Assembly (NCBI RefSeq): GCF_000336385.2
Contig: NZ_HG424513.1
Coordinates: 56,731-120,730 of the forward strand
Reading direction: 5' to 3'
DNA from: Lysobacter antibioticus HS124
Lineage (GTDB): Bacteria > Pseudomonadota > Gammaproteobacteria > Xanthomonadales > Xanthomonadaceae
DNA length: 64,000 bases
The notes beneath the pieces were generated by a model. It was not told the DNA's origin. It was given only the letters and a program-made list of their open reading frames with translations, and did no database searches. Of the stretch, positions 36,263 to 47,101 are shown piece after piece (the stretch's first letter is position 1; every line of letters begins with the position of its first letter). A program made the translations under genes and the position numbers.

Positions 36263-37762
36263 TCAGGCCGCCGCCTGCTGCTGCAGGCGCGGACCCTCGC
36301 GCAGGGCGCGGCCGACCATCGACACCAGCAGCTCCAGTTCGTCGCTGCCGATGGTGAAGTTCGGGGTGAAGCGCAGCGAGTTGACGCCGCCGTGGATCAC
36401 GCCGATGCCGCGCTCGCGCAGCCACTCTTCGATCGAGCCGGCGCCGTAGCACTTGAACTGCGGCGACAGCTCGCAGGAGAACAGCAGGCCGGTGCCCTGG
36501 ACCTTGGTGATCAGGCCGCCGAGCTCGCTCTTGAGCTTTTCCAGCTTCTCGATCGCCTCGGCGCCGCGGGCGCGGATGTTGGCGCGCAGCTGCGGGGTGA
36601 CCTGCTCGAGCACGGCGACGGCGACGTCGAGCGCGCGCGGGTTGCTGGTCATGGTGTTGCCGTACAGGCCCTTGCGGTACAGCGAGGCGGCGCGTTCGCC
36701 GACGGCGAGCACCGACAGCGGGTACTGGCCGGCGTTGAGCGCCTTGGAGTAGGTCTCCATGTCCGGCGCGTCCAGGCCTTCGAAGCCCGGGTAGTCGACG
36801 ATCGACAGCACGCCGTGGGCGCGCAGGCCGGCCTGGATCGAGTCGACCAGCAGCAGCGAACCGTGGTTGCGGGTCAGTTCGCGCGCGGCGGCATAGAACG
36901 CCGGCGGCACGCCGCGGCCCGGGTCGCCTTCGCCCATCACCGGCTCCAGGAACATCGCCTCGATGAACCAGCCGTTGGCGTCGGCGTCGGCGAACACCTG
37001 CTTGAGCGCGTCGACGTCGTAGGGCTCGATCGCGATCACCGAGTCTTCGCCGCGGAAGCTGGCCAGGTGCTGGATATAGGTCTTGCGCGAGGAATCCGAG
37101 TACAGCGCCGGGCGCTCGGTGCGGCCGTGGAAGCTGCCCTTGACCACCACGCGCTTGATCGCGCGCCCGGCGTGGGCGGCGCCCGGATCGGTCATCAGCT
37201 TGCTGTTGACGTCGGCGATGCGCGAGGCCAGCGAGACCGACTCGGAACCGGAGTTCAGGCAGAAGAAGCGCTCGTACGGGCAGCCGCCGCGGGCAGTGCC
37301 GATGGCCCCGCGCAGGGCGCGCTCGAAGCGCAGCTGCGACAGCGACGGGGTCATGATGTTGGCCATCACCTGCGGCTTGGCCATCGCCGCGATCACCGCC
37401 GAGGGGGTGTGGCCGAAGCCGAGCATGCCGTAGCCGCCGGAGTCGTGCAGCACCGCGCCCTTGAGGGTCACGATCCAGGGGCCGCGCGCGGTCAGGGCGA
37501 CATACGGGTTGACGCCGTCGTCCGGGTAAAAGTTGACGTAGCCGGCCTGGACCGCGTGGATCTGCGCGTCCTCGTCGAGGTCCAGCAGGTCGGCGTGCAA
37601 GTCGCGGATCAGGGCGTATTCGGCGGCGGCGGCGGCCACGGCTTCGCCCAGTTCGGGATGGGTGACGGCGAAACGGACGAGGGTGTCGTCGTCCAGGCCG
37701 ACGGTGCGGCGTTTGCCGGCGTGGGCGCGCAGCGGCGCGAGTTGGTCGAGCAGGTTGGTCAT
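36263..37762 (-). CDS. Class-III PLP-dependent aminotransferase
   Basis: A 499-residue aminotransferase of the acetylornithine/4-aminobutyrate class. Visible: NSGSESVSLASRIADVN (phosphate-binding Gly/Ser motif), VVVKGSFHGRTERPALYSDS, the LLLVDSIQAG stretch holding the conserved Asp, and the PLP Lys in YSKALNAGQYPLSV. The N-terminal 90 residues (LDQLAPLRAHAGKRRTVGL onward) are longer than in ArgD. The amino donor is not evident; lysine or diamine are possible. ATG 37762 has GGAG six bases upstream. A palindromic AT-rich block upstream suggests specific control. Confidence 0.88.
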   Translation of the reverse strand: MTNLLDQLAPLRAHAGKRRTVGLDDDTLVRFAVTHPELGEAVAAAAAEYALIRDLHADLLDLDEDAQIHAVQAGYVNFYPDDGVNPYVALTARGPWIVTLKGAVLHDSGGYGMLGFGHTPSAVIAAMAKPQVMANIMTPSLSQLRFERALRGAIGTARGGCPYERFFCLNSGSESVSLASRIADVNSKLMTDPGAAHAGRAIKRVVVKGSFHGRTERPALYSDSSRKTYIQHLASFRGEDSVIAIEPYDVDALKQVFADADANGWFIEAMFLEPVMGEGDPGRGVPPAFYAAARELTRNHGSLLLVDSIQAGLRAHGVLSIVDYPGFEGLDAPDMETYSKALNAGQYPLSVLAVGERAASLYRKGLYGNTMTSNPRALDVAVAVLEQVTPQLRANIRARGAEAIEKLEKLKSELGGLITKVQGTGLLFSCELSPQFKCYGAGSIEEWLRERGIGVIHGGVNSLRFTPNFTIGSDELELLVSMVGRALREGPRLQQQAAA

Positions 37763-38155
37763 TTCAATCTCCAAAGATCATCGGCGTCCCGCCGAGGCTT
37801 GACTACGTGGGAGACCGGTCCGGCGCCGTGGCGCGGACCTTCGCAGTTGCAGCAGCCCCCGGCTGCCAAGCGCCATCTCGCACACCCTATTGCGGATCGA
37901 AACGAAGAAAAATCGCGCAAAAATTTTGCGTGAAGGCCGCCCTATTTGACGATTTTTCGTTTCATTTCAATGATTTATCGAGTCTAGCATGTCCGCGCGG
38001 CGGCGATAACCCCCATCGGGGCGAAGGTATTCAGGCGGGCCCAACGGCGACCGGTTGACGCTTGTCACCGGCGATCGATGCTTTCGCCCACTGCCGGCTG
38101 CGGGGGCCCGCGCCGAGAGTAGGCGCATCTTCCACGCACCCATCGGACCGCCGCC
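37763..38155. other. Divergent intergenic region
   Basis: Separates the aminotransferase (minus) and amidohydrolase (plus) genes and includes the palindromic block at 37899-37963. No protein frame is supported. Both promoters should lie here. Confidence 0.6.
37899..37963. promoter_or_regulatory. Palindromic AT-rich control region between aminotransferase and amidohydrolase
   Basis: A perfect 7-bp inverted repeat around one base, CGCAAAAATTTTGCG (37916-37930), is nested between GAAACGAAGAAAAATCG (37899-37915) and CGATTTTTCGTTTC (37950-37963), which are near-inverted copies of each other. In otherwise GC-rich DNA this looks like an operator for a dimeric regulator, for example an Lrp-type protein. 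No regulator gene is adjacent. Confidence 0.6.
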
Positions 38156-39964
38156 ATGGCCACGCTCGCCCGGACGAATCCCGCTCTGCGCCGACTCAAG
38201 ACCCCGGTGCTGTGCGCCGCGCTGTTCGCCGCCGCGCCGCTGTCGGCGGCCGAGACCGCCGCGGCGCCGACCGGTGCCGCGCCGGCGAGCTTCGCGATCG
38301 CCGGCGCGCGCGTGTTCGACGGCGACACGTTGCTGCCGTCGGCGACGGTGCTGGTGCGCGACGGCCTGATCGCCGAGGTCGGCGCCAAAGTGCGGGTGCC
38401 GGCCGGGACCGCGGTGATCGACGGCCAGGGCGCGACCCTGCTGCCCGGGCTGATCGACGCCCATACCCACAGCTTCGGCATGGCGCGCAGCGACGCCCTG
38501 CGTTTCGGCGTGACCACCGAGCTGGACATGTTCAACGCCAGCGGCCAACTGACGGCGGCGAAGACCGAACGCAGCGGCCGCGCGCGCACCGACCGCGCCG
38601 ACCTGTGGTCGGCCGGCACCCTGGTCACCGCCAAGGGCGGCCACGGCACCCAGTACGGCGTGCCGATCCCGACCCTGGACGACCCGGCCCAGGCCCGGGC
38701 TTTCGTCGATGCGCGCATCGACGAGGGCTCGGACTACATCAAGCTGGTGCTGGAAGAACTGCGCGACGCGCAGGGCAAGCCGCGCCTGAACACCTTGTCC
38801 GAGGTCTCGCTGCGCGCGGCGATCCAGGCCGCGCACGCCCGCAAGAAACTGGCCGTCGTCCACGTCTCGCGCGCCGAGGAGGCGAAGCTGGCGATCGACG
38901 CCGGCGCCGACGGCCTGGTGCATATCAATGCCGATCGCCTCGACGACCCGCAACTGATCGAAGCGATCAAGCGCCGCGGCGCGTTCGTGGTGCCGACCCT
39001 GACCGTCGAGCACTCGGCCTACGGCGCCGGCAACGGCAAACAGCTGATCGCCGACCCGCGCCTGGCGCCGTTCCTGAGTTCGGCGCAGAAGGACGAGCTG
39101 GGGCGCGGCTTCGGTTGGCGGGTGGAACCGGACAAGGCCAAGAACGCGACCGAGAACGTGCGCCTGCTGCATCGCGCCGGCGTCGCCGTGCTCGCCGGCA
39201 CCGACGCCGGCAACCCCGGCACCAGCCACGGCGCCAGCCAGCACGGCGAGCTGGAGCTGCTGGTCGCCGCCGGGATGAGCCCGGTCGAAGCATTGCGCGC
39301 CGCGACCTCGGCGCCGGCGCGCAGCTTCGGCCTGAGCGACCGCGGCCGCATCGCCCCGGGCCTGCGCGCCGACCTGGTTTTGGTGGACGGCGACCCGACC
39401 GCCGACATCGCCGCGACCCGCGCGATCCGCACGGTGTGGAAGAACGGTTATCCGGTCGACCGCGCCGTTTCGATGCCGACCCTGCAGCCCGGCGCGGTGG
39501 CGACCTGGAACGCCGGCCAACCGGGCCCGCGCTGGGTCGCGTCCTTCGACGCCTACATGGGCGGCAAGTCCAAGTCGCAGCTGCAGGCGGGGCAGGGCGG
39601 CGGTACGGCGCTGGCGGCTAAGGGCGACCTCGTCGCCGGCCTGCCGCAGCCCTGGGCCGGGCTGATGCTGATGCCCGGCCCGACGCCGATGGCCGCCGCC
39701 GACGCCCGTTCGGTGCGCGAGCTGAGCCTGCGCCTGCGCGGCGACGGCCGCCCAGTGTCGGTGCTGGTGTTCTCCGGCAAGGAACTGCCCGGCACGCCGG
39801 GCTTGCAGCTGGTGCCGACCCAGGCCGGGCAATGGCAGCAGGTCAGCGTGCCCCTGGCCGGCATGGCCAATGTCGATCTGAGCCTGCTGCGTGGCATCGC
39901 CTTCGCTGCGGGCGGGGCGCCGGGCGCATTCGAATTCGAGATCGACACGGTCGAACTCCGTTAA
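38156..39964 (+). CDS. Exported amidohydrolase with C-terminal beta-sandwich domain
   Basis: A 602-residue protein with a signal peptide (PVLCAALFAAAPLSAAE). The metal-dependent hydrolase domain has GATLLPGLIDAHTHSFGMA (the HxH metal pair), AHARKKLAVVHVSRAEEAKL, and GVAVLAGTDAGNPGTSHGAS with the late metal Asp. Residues 480-602 form an extra domain (SVRELSLRLRGDGRPVSVLV) that looks like a CIA30/carbohydrate-binding-type beta-sandwich. Such proteins are imidazolonepropionase-like or peptidase-like amidohydrolases; the substrate is not evident. Start ATG 38156 precedes the signal peptide. Confidence 0.9.
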   Translation: MATLARTNPALRRLKTPVLCAALFAAAPLSAAETAAAPTGAAPASFAIAGARVFDGDTLLPSATVLVRDGLIAEVGAKVRVPAGTAVIDGQGATLLPGLIDAHTHSFGMARSDALRFGVTTELDMFNASGQLTAAKTERSGRARTDRADLWSAGTLVTAKGGHGTQYGVPIPTLDDPAQARAFVDARIDEGSDYIKLVLEELRDAQGKPRLNTLSEVSLRAAIQAAHARKKLAVVHVSRAEEAKLAIDAGADGLVHINADRLDDPQLIEAIKRRGAFVVPTLTVEHSAYGAGNGKQLIADPRLAPFLSSAQKDELGRGFGWRVEPDKAKNATENVRLLHRAGVAVLAGTDAGNPGTSHGASQHGELELLVAAGMSPVEALRAATSAPARSFGLSDRGRIAPGLRADLVLVDGDPTADIAATRAIRTVWKNGYPVDRAVSMPTLQPGAVATWNAGQPGPRWVASFDAYMGGKSKSQLQAGQGGGTALAAKGDLVAGLPQPWAGLMLMPGPTPMAAADARSVRELSLRLRGDGRPVSVLVFSGKELPGTPGLQLVPTQAGQWQQVSVPLAGMANVDLSLLRGIAFAAGGAPGAFEFEIDTVELR

Positions 39965-40113
39965 AGTCCGCCGGCATGCGGTGGCGGATGCGATCCCGCA
40001 GCGTCGGTCACGGCCGTGCCCCGACGCTTGTAGCATCCCGCCGCCATCGCGCCGAGCCCATGCCTGTCCTGCCGCCGCGCGGCCGGACGCAGACTTCACC
40101 GTAGGACACGACC

Positions 40114-41301
40114 ATGCGCTTGCCCGGACCGCCGCTGGACACACAGGAACACCTGCTGGGCTGGCACCTGGCGTCCTTGCTCTATCTGAGCTTCGTCTTC
40201 GTGCCGCTGTTCTTCTGGCCGGTGCTGCCGTGGTGGGTGGTGGCGGTCGCGGTCGGCTCGGTGGCGGTGTTCCTGCCGCTGTACTGGGCGTTCTACCGCG
40301 CCGGGGTCAAGGCGCGTTTGTGGCTGGTGCTGGGCGTGGCGGCGATCGGCTACACGGTGTTGCCGTTCGGCGTCGGCGGCGGCACCTACCTGATCTTCGC
40401 CGCCGGCATGCTCGCCAGTTTCCTGCCGCTGTGGCGCGGGGTCAGCCTGACGGTGCTGCTGTTCGCCGCGCTCGGCGTGGAGATGATCTGGACCCTGCCG
40501 GCAGTGGCGATGCCGCTGTCGGGGTTCCTGATCCATGTATTGGTCGGTTCGATCGTCTACGCCGGCGTGCTCGCCGCGCGCTCGCGCGAGCTGCGCAACG
40601 CCGAGTTGCGCCTGACCCAGGAAGAAGTGCGGCGCCTGGCCAGCCTGGCCGAGCGCGAGCGCATCGGCCGCGACCTGCACGACCTGCTCGGCCACACCTT
40701 GTCGGTGGTGGTGCTGAAATCGCAATTGGCCGCGCGCCTGATCGAACACGACACCCGCGCCGCGCAGGATCAGATCGGCGAGGTCGAGCGGGTCGCGCGC
40801 GAGGCCCTGACCCAGGTCCGCGAAGCGGTCGCCGGCATCCGCGCCAACGGCCTGCAGGCCGAACTCGCGGCGGCGCGGCTGGCCCTGCTCGGCGGCGAGA
40901 TCAGCCTCGATCATCGCCTGGCGCCGCTGGAAATTCCCGGCAATATCGAAACCACCCTGGCCCTGGCCCTGCGCGAATCGGTCACCAACGTGCTGCGCCA
41001 TGCGCGCGCGCGGCGGGTCGAAGTCGAACTGACCGAGGACCCGCGCGGCGGCATCGTGCTGCGCATCGCCGACGACGGCCGCGGCGGCGTGGCCGCCGAA
41101 GGCCACGGCCTGACCGGCATGCGCGAGCGCCTGCGCGCGATCGGCGGAGCGGTCGAAATCGACAGTCCCAACGGCGGCGGCACCCGGCTCAGCCTGCTGG
41201 TGCCGCGCGAGGCGCTGAGCGCGGCGCGGCGCTTGCCGCCGACGACGCCGGCGTCGTCGCAGGACAAGGGGCCGGCTTTGCTCGAACGAGGTATCGCATG
41301 A
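40114..41301 (+). CDS. DesK-like sensor histidine kinase (HisKA_3)
   Basis: A 395-residue sensor with about five or six N-terminal membrane helices (residues 15-150), then a coiled-coil linker and the HisKA_3 dimerisation helix with phosphoacceptor His in ERERIGRDLHDLLGHTLSVV. The ATPase domain follows, with NVLRHARARRVEVEL (N box), IADDGRGG (G1) and GHGLTGMRERL. The large membrane module resembles DesK-type sensors, which respond to membrane state. The signal is unknown. The stop overlaps the response-regulator start (ATGA). Confidence 0.93.
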   Translation: MRLPGPPLDTQEHLLGWHLASLLYLSFVFVPLFFWPVLPWWVVAVAVGSVAVFLPLYWAFYRAGVKARLWLVLGVAAIGYTVLPFGVGGGTYLIFAAGMLASFLPLWRGVSLTVLLFAALGVEMIWTLPAVAMPLSGFLIHVLVGSIVYAGVLAARSRELRNAELRLTQEEVRRLASLAERERIGRDLHDLLGHTLSVVVLKSQLAARLIEHDTRAAQDQIGEVERVAREALTQVREAVAGIRANGLQAELAAARLALLGGEISLDHRLAPLEIPGNIETTLALALRESVTNVLRHARARRVEVELTEDPRGGIVLRIADDGRGGVAAEGHGLTGMRERLRAIGGAVEIDSPNGGGTRLSLLVPREALSAARRLPPTTPASSQDKGPALLERGIA

Positions 41302-41900
41302 TCCGATTGTTGCTGGCCGAAGATCAGGCCCTGGTGCGCGGCGCATTGGCCGCGTTGTTGAACCTGGAGCCGGATATCGAAGTCGTGGCCGAAGCCGGCG
41401 ACGGCGCCACGGCGTGGGAAGCGGTGCGGCGGGTGCAGCCGGACCTGCTGGTCACCGACATTGAGATGCCCGGCATGACCGGCATCGATCTGGCTTTGAA
41501 GGTGCGCGATTCCGGGTTGCCGACGCGGGTGGTGATCGTCACCACCTTCGGCCGCGCCGGCTACCTGCGCCGGGCGATGGACGCCGGCGTGCGCGGCTAC
41601 CTGTTGAAGGACGCGCCCGCCGGCCAACTCGCCGATGCCTTGCGCCAGGTCCACCGCGGCGGCCGCGCCATCGACCCCCAGCTCGCGGTCGCCGCCTGGA
41701 GCGACGAGGACCCGTTGACCGAGCGCGAGCGCCAGGTGCTGCGGTTAGCCGGCGAGGGCTTGTCCACCGCCGAAATCGGCGAGCGGCTGCACCTGAGCCA
41801 GGGCACGGTGCGCAACTACCTGTCCGAAGCGATCGGCAAGCTCGACAGCAACAACCGCATCGAGGCCTACCGGCGCGCACGGCAGAACGGTTGGTTGTAG
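41298..41900 (+). CDS. NarL/DesR-type response regulator
   Basis: A 200-residue partner of the upstream kinase. The receiver domain begins MIRLLLAEDQALVRGALAAL; the phosphoacceptor Asp is in DLLVTDIEMPGMTG, the conserved Thr/Lys are in VIVTTFGRAGYLRRAMDAGV and GYLLKDAP. The C-terminal LuxR-type helix-turn-helix has DPLTERERQVLRLAGEGLST and GTVRNYLSEAIGKL. Start ATG 41298 overlaps the kinase stop. Target genes are not evident from the window; the DesK/DesR pair of Bacillus controls a fatty-acid desaturase, but none is here. Confidence 0.93.
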   Translation: MIRLLLAEDQALVRGALAALLNLEPDIEVVAEAGDGATAWEAVRRVQPDLLVTDIEMPGMTGIDLALKVRDSGLPTRVVIVTTFGRAGYLRRAMDAGVRGYLLKDAPAGQLADALRQVHRGGRAIDPQLAVAAWSDEDPLTERERQVLRLAGEGLSTAEIGERLHLSQGTVRNYLSEAIGKLDSNNRIEAYRRARQNGWL

Positions 41901-42320
41901 CCGCGGCGCTGCGGCCGGGCCGGGGGCGCGCGAGGCGGGGCGAAGCTTGGCAAGAGCCGGGCAACCGGCCCCCAGCAAATCCTCCGCGCTCCGGGCGACG
42001 CCCAGCAGCCCACCGGCATCGGGCGCCGCGCGCCTCGGTCGAAGGGGGCAACGGCTCGCGGCCGTTCCCCGGGGGCCGCACCCGCCCCTGCGTCGTCCCC
42101 CTGTTGCCCCCCTGTGAAAAGGGAGGGAAGGGGGATTGGCCTTTTGCCGACGCCGGTCTCCGCGCTCGCCTGCATCCGTTTTTTTGGCGATCCCGCCCTT
42201 ACCCGGGATAATGCCCCGTTCTCCGCCCGGTTCCGCCCCCGGCCGCCTTCCGCCCGGCACCGACCGGTCGGCCGGGCTTCGGCTGCGGCGGCGCCGCGCG
42301 CTCAATCTCTTCGGTTCCCT
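41901..42320. other. Intergenic region ahead of queA
   Basis: No supported gene. The AT-richer stretch 42165-42225 may hold the promoter of the queA-tgt-yajC-secD-secF series. No terminator with a clear T tract was seen after the response regulator. Confidence 0.5.
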
Positions 42321-43376
42321 TTGAAAAAGTCCGACTTCCACTACGAACTCCCGCCCGAGCTGATCGCCCAGGCCCCGTTGCCCGAACGCTCGGCCAGCCG
42401 GCTGCTGGTCGTGCCGCCGGCGCCGGCGCCGCTGCAGGACCGCAGCTTTCGCGACCTGACCGAGCTGCTGCAGCCCGGCGACCTGCTGGTGTTCAACGAC
42501 ACTCGGGTGATCCCGGCGCGCCTGTTCGGGCAGAAGAGCACCGGCGGCCGGGTCGAGATCCTGATCGAACGCCTGCTCGGCGGCTCCGAAGCGCGCGCCC
42601 AGTTGGGCGTCAGCAAATCGCCCAAGCCCGGCGCGCGCATCGCCCTGGACGCCGGCGGCGAGGCCGAGGTGCTCGGCCGCGACGGCGAGTTCTACCGTCT
42701 GCGCTTCCACGTGCCCGAATCGCTGGAGCACTGGCTGCTGCACGCCGGCCGCCTGCCGCTGCCGCCGTACATCCAGCGCGAGCCCGGCCACGACGACGAC
42801 GAGCGCTACCAGACCGTGTTCGCGCGCGAAGTCGGCGCCGTCGCCGCGCCGACCGCCGGCCTGCATTTCGACGAAGCTTTGCTGGAACGGTTGCGCGGGC
42901 GCGGCATCGAGTTCGGCCACGTCACCCTGCACGTCGGCGCCGGCACCTTCCAGCCGGTGCGCGCCGAGCACCTCGACCAGCACGTGATGCACAGCGAATG
43001 GCTCAACGTCGGTGCCGGCCTGATCGAGCAGATCCGCCGCACCCGCGCCGCCGGCGGCCGGGTGATCGCGGTCGGCACGACCGTGGTGCGCGCGCTGGAA
43101 AGCGCGACCCGGCACGAGGGCGGGCAGAGCGGCGAGGGCGAGTTGCAGCCCTTCGCCGGCGAGACCCGCTTGTTCATCCTGCCGGGCTACCGGATCCGCT
43201 CGGTCGACGGCCTGATCACCAATTTCCACCTGCCCGAGAGCACGCTGCTGATGCTGGTCTCGGCCTTCGCCGGCAAGGAGCGCATGTTCGCCGCGTATGC
43301 GCATGCGATCGCCGAGCGCTACCGCTTCTTCTCCTACGGCGACGCCATGCTGCTGTGGCCGACCGCCGCGACGTAG
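42321..43376 (+). CDS. queA: S-adenosylmethionine:tRNA ribosyltransferase-isomerase
   Basis: Transfers the ribosyl moiety of AdoMet to preQ1 in tRNA, making epoxyqueuosine. The 351-residue form begins LKKSDFHYELPPELIAQAPL from a TTG codon; no ATG/GTG is present in frame at this position, and the next residues match the QueA N-terminus, so TTG 42321 is chosen. Motifs: ASRLLVV, LLVFNDTRVIPARLFG, RYQTVFAREVGAVAAPTAGL, and GTTVVRALESA. It is followed by tgt, as in most gammaproteobacteria. Confidence 0.94.
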   Translation: MKKSDFHYELPPELIAQAPLPERSASRLLVVPPAPAPLQDRSFRDLTELLQPGDLLVFNDTRVIPARLFGQKSTGGRVEILIERLLGGSEARAQLGVSKSPKPGARIALDAGGEAEVLGRDGEFYRLRFHVPESLEHWLLHAGRLPLPPYIQREPGHDDDERYQTVFAREVGAVAAPTAGLHFDEALLERLRGRGIEFGHVTLHVGAGTFQPVRAEHLDQHVMHSEWLNVGAGLIEQIRRTRAAGGRVIAVGTTVVRALESATRHEGGQSGEGELQPFAGETRLFILPGYRIRSVDGLITNFHLPESTLLMLVSAFAGKERMFAAYAHAIAERYRFFSYGDAMLLWPTAAT

Positions 43377-43429
43377 CCCCGCCGCCACAACCCGAAGCCG
43401 ACAGGCCGCAGCATGGCCGTTGCGCTTGA

Positions 43430-44629
<1,200 letters not shown>

Positions 44630-44811
44630 CCGGCCGCGGGCGGCCCGCCGGCGGCAGGGGCGGTCGCGCGGGCCCGTCCGGGGCCGGCGACGGCTCCGAA
44701 CGCCGGCGAATGCGTGGTCAAAAACGTGCCACGGGCCCCATTCCGGGGCCGCCGTCGGCCCCGGTCCGGCCGTGGCATAATCCCCGACTATTTTCGTTCC
44801 AGGACTTCAAG

Positions 44812-45168
44812 ATGAACCTGCTCGACCTCCTGATCGCCCCCGCCTACGCCCAGGCCGCGCCGGCCGGCGCGCCGCAGGGCGGCCTGTTCGGCGGCGGCCT
44901 CGGCGGCCTCGTCCTGCCGCTGGTGCTGATCGCCGTCATGTACTTCCTGATCTTCCGCCCGCAGATGAAGCGCGCCAAGGAACACCGGGCGATGCTGGAC
45001 AAGCTGTCCAAGGGCGACGAAGTGCTGACCAACGGCGGCATCGCCGGCACCGTGACCGACATCGGCGAGAACTTCATCACCGTGGAAATCGCCGCCAACG
45101 TGCGCATCCGCGTGCAGAAGGGCGCGATCGCCAACGTGCTGCCCAAGGGCACCTTGAAGTCGGCCTGA
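44812..45168 (+). CDS. yajC: Preprotein translocase auxiliary subunit
   Basis: A 118-residue inner-membrane protein associated with SecDF. One helix (LGGLVLPLVLIAVMYFLIF) is followed by RPQMKRAKEHRAMLDKLSKG and the small beta domain (GGIAGTVTDIGENFITVEIA). The N-terminal Ala/Gly stretch is common in Xanthomonadaceae. The order tgt-yajC-secD-secF is conserved in gammaproteobacteria. Confidence 0.96.
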   Translation: MNLLDLLIAPAYAQAAPAGAPQGGLFGGGLGGLVLPLVLIAVMYFLIFRPQMKRAKEHRAMLDKLSKGDEVLTNGGIAGTVTDIGENFITVEIAANVRIRVQKGAIANVLPKGTLKSA

Positions 45169-45229
45169 TCCGACGCCGCCACGCCATCTTCAATCGCGGC
45201 GGCCGGGGAGGCCGCCGCAGGGGTTTTCG

Positions 45230-47086
45230 ATGCTGACCTTCGCGCGCTGGAAATACTTCGCCATCCTGGTCGTCCTGGTCGTCAGCGTGCTGTACGCGCT
45301 GCCGAACGCTTATCCGCAGGATCCGTCCGTACAGATCTCCGCCGCGCGGTCGGGCAGCACCCAGATCGACGCCGCGCTGGCCAAGCGCGCCGCCGACCTG
45401 CTGGCCCAGGCCAAGATCCCGACCAAGTCGGTGCAGGTCGAGGACCAGGGCAACCTGATGGTGCGCCTGAGCGACACCGAGCAGCAGACCCGCGCCGCCG
45501 ACCTGCTGCGTCCGCAGCTGGGCAGCGACTACGTGGTCGCGCTGAGCCTGGCGCCGACCGTGCCGGGCTGGCTGGAAGCGCTGGGCGCCAAGCCGATGCC
45601 GCGCGGCCTGGACTTGCAGGGCGGCGTGCACTTCGTGATGCAGGTCGACCAGGCCGCGGCGCTGAACAAGCGTCTGGAGGCCTACGTCGAAGACGTCCGT
45701 GCGACCCTGCGCGACAGCGCCGTGCCTTACACCTCGGTGGTGCGCCGCGGCAACGAGGCCATCGTCGCCACCCTGGCCGGCAACGCCGACGCCGACAAGG
45801 CGCAGAAGCAGCTGCGCACCGCTTTCCCGACCCTGACCCAGGACCTGGAAGGCCGCACCCTGACCCTGAACATTCCGCAGTCGGAACTGCAGCGCATCTC
45901 GCTCGACGCGATCGAGCAGAACCTGACCACCCTGCGCAACCGCATCAACGCCTTCGGCGTGGCCGAGCCGGTGATCCAGCGCCAGGGCACCGACCGGGTG
46001 GTGATCCAGCTGCCGGGCCTGCAGGACACCGCCGAAGCCAAGCGCCAGATCGGCGCCACCGCGACCCTGGAATTCCGCGCCGTGGTCGGCGACGAAGCCG
46101 CCGCCGCGGCCGCCGTGCGCGACCGCAACGTGCCGCCGGAAGCGCGCGTGTACTACAACGAGGCCAAGCAGCCGCTGCTGCTGTCCAAGCGCCTGCTGGT
46201 GTCCGGCGACCAGTTGGTCAACGCCATCCCCGGCAACGACCAGCAGGGCCAGCCCAGCGTGAGCATCACCCTGAACGCCATCGGCGGTCAGCGCATGCTC
46301 AACCACACCCTGGAAAACGTCGGCAAGCGCCTGGGCATCGTCTACGTCGAGCAGATCCCGGTCACCGAGATCGTGGACGGCAAGGAAGTGCGCACCACCC
46401 GCACCGAAGAGCGCGTGATCAGCTCCTCGCGCATCCAGGGCGTGTTCGGCAAGGACTTCCAGACCACCGGCCTGAGCCGCGACGAAGCCAACAGCCTGGC
46501 CAAGCAGCTCAAGTCCGGCGCCCTGGCCGCGCCGATGACCTTCGTCGAAGAGCGCGTGGTCGGCCCCAGCCTGGGCGCCGACAACGTCAAGCGCGGCACC
46601 ACCGCGGTGCTGTACTCGTTCGTGTTCGCGCTGACCTTCTTCCTGATCTACTACCGTATGTTCGGCCTGATCACCTGCCTGGCCCTGCTGCTGAACCTGC
46701 TGATGGTGGTGGCGCTGATGTCGATGATCGGCGCGACCATGAGCCTGCCGGGCTTCGCCGGCCTGGCCTTGTCGGTGGGCATGTCGGTCGACGCCAACGT
46801 GCTGATCAACGAACGCATACGCGAGGAGCTGCGCGCCGGGGTGCCGCCGCAGGCGGCGATCGCCAGCGGCTACGACAAGGCCTCCGGCACGATCTTCGAC
46901 TCCAACATGACCGCGCTGCTGGCCGGCCTGGCGCTGCTGGCGTTCGGCACCGGCCCGCTGCAGGGCTTCGCGATGACCATGATCATCGGCATCCTGACTT
47001 CGGTCTTCACCGCCGTGACCGTCTCGCGCGGCATCGCCACGTTGATCTACGGCAACCGCCGCAAGCTCAAGTCCATCGCGATCTGA
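45230..47086 (+). CDS. secD: Protein translocase subunit SecD
   Basis: A 618-residue RND-type subunit that uses proton motive force to help release exported proteins. The N-terminal helix precedes the large periplasmic P1 domain (RGLDLQGGVHFVMQVDQAAA, residues about 120-450). Five C-terminal helices follow, with SVGMSVDANVLINERIREEL, the conserved SecD motif in TM4. Length matches the family. SecF follows 15 bases on. Confidence 0.97.
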   Translation: MLTFARWKYFAILVVLVVSVLYALPNAYPQDPSVQISAARSGSTQIDAALAKRAADLLAQAKIPTKSVQVEDQGNLMVRLSDTEQQTRAADLLRPQLGSDYVVALSLAPTVPGWLEALGAKPMPRGLDLQGGVHFVMQVDQAAALNKRLEAYVEDVRATLRDSAVPYTSVVRRGNEAIVATLAGNADADKAQKQLRTAFPTLTQDLEGRTLTLNIPQSELQRISLDAIEQNLTTLRNRINAFGVAEPVIQRQGTDRVVIQLPGLQDTAEAKRQIGATATLEFRAVVGDEAAAAAAVRDRNVPPEARVYYNEAKQPLLLSKRLLVSGDQLVNAIPGNDQQGQPSVSITLNAIGGQRMLNHTLENVGKRLGIVYVEQIPVTEIVDGKEVRTTRTEERVISSSRIQGVFGKDFQTTGLSRDEANSLAKQLKSGALAAPMTFVEERVVGPSLGADNVKRGTTAVLYSFVFALTFFLIYYRMFGLITCLALLLNLLMVVALMSMIGATMSLPGFAGLALSVGMSVDANVLINERIREELRAGVPPQAAIASGYDKASGTIFDSNMTALLAGLALLAFGTGPLQGFAMTMIIGILTSVFTAVTVSRGIATLIYGNRRKLKSIAI

Positions 47087-47101
47087 CGGGAGAACCCAGA
47101 C

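Noticed and set aside
40000..40028. Hairpin AGCGTCGG...CCGACGCT after the amidohydrolase as a terminator
   Set aside because: The loop is about 12 bases and no T tract follows, so I do not count it as an intrinsic terminator.
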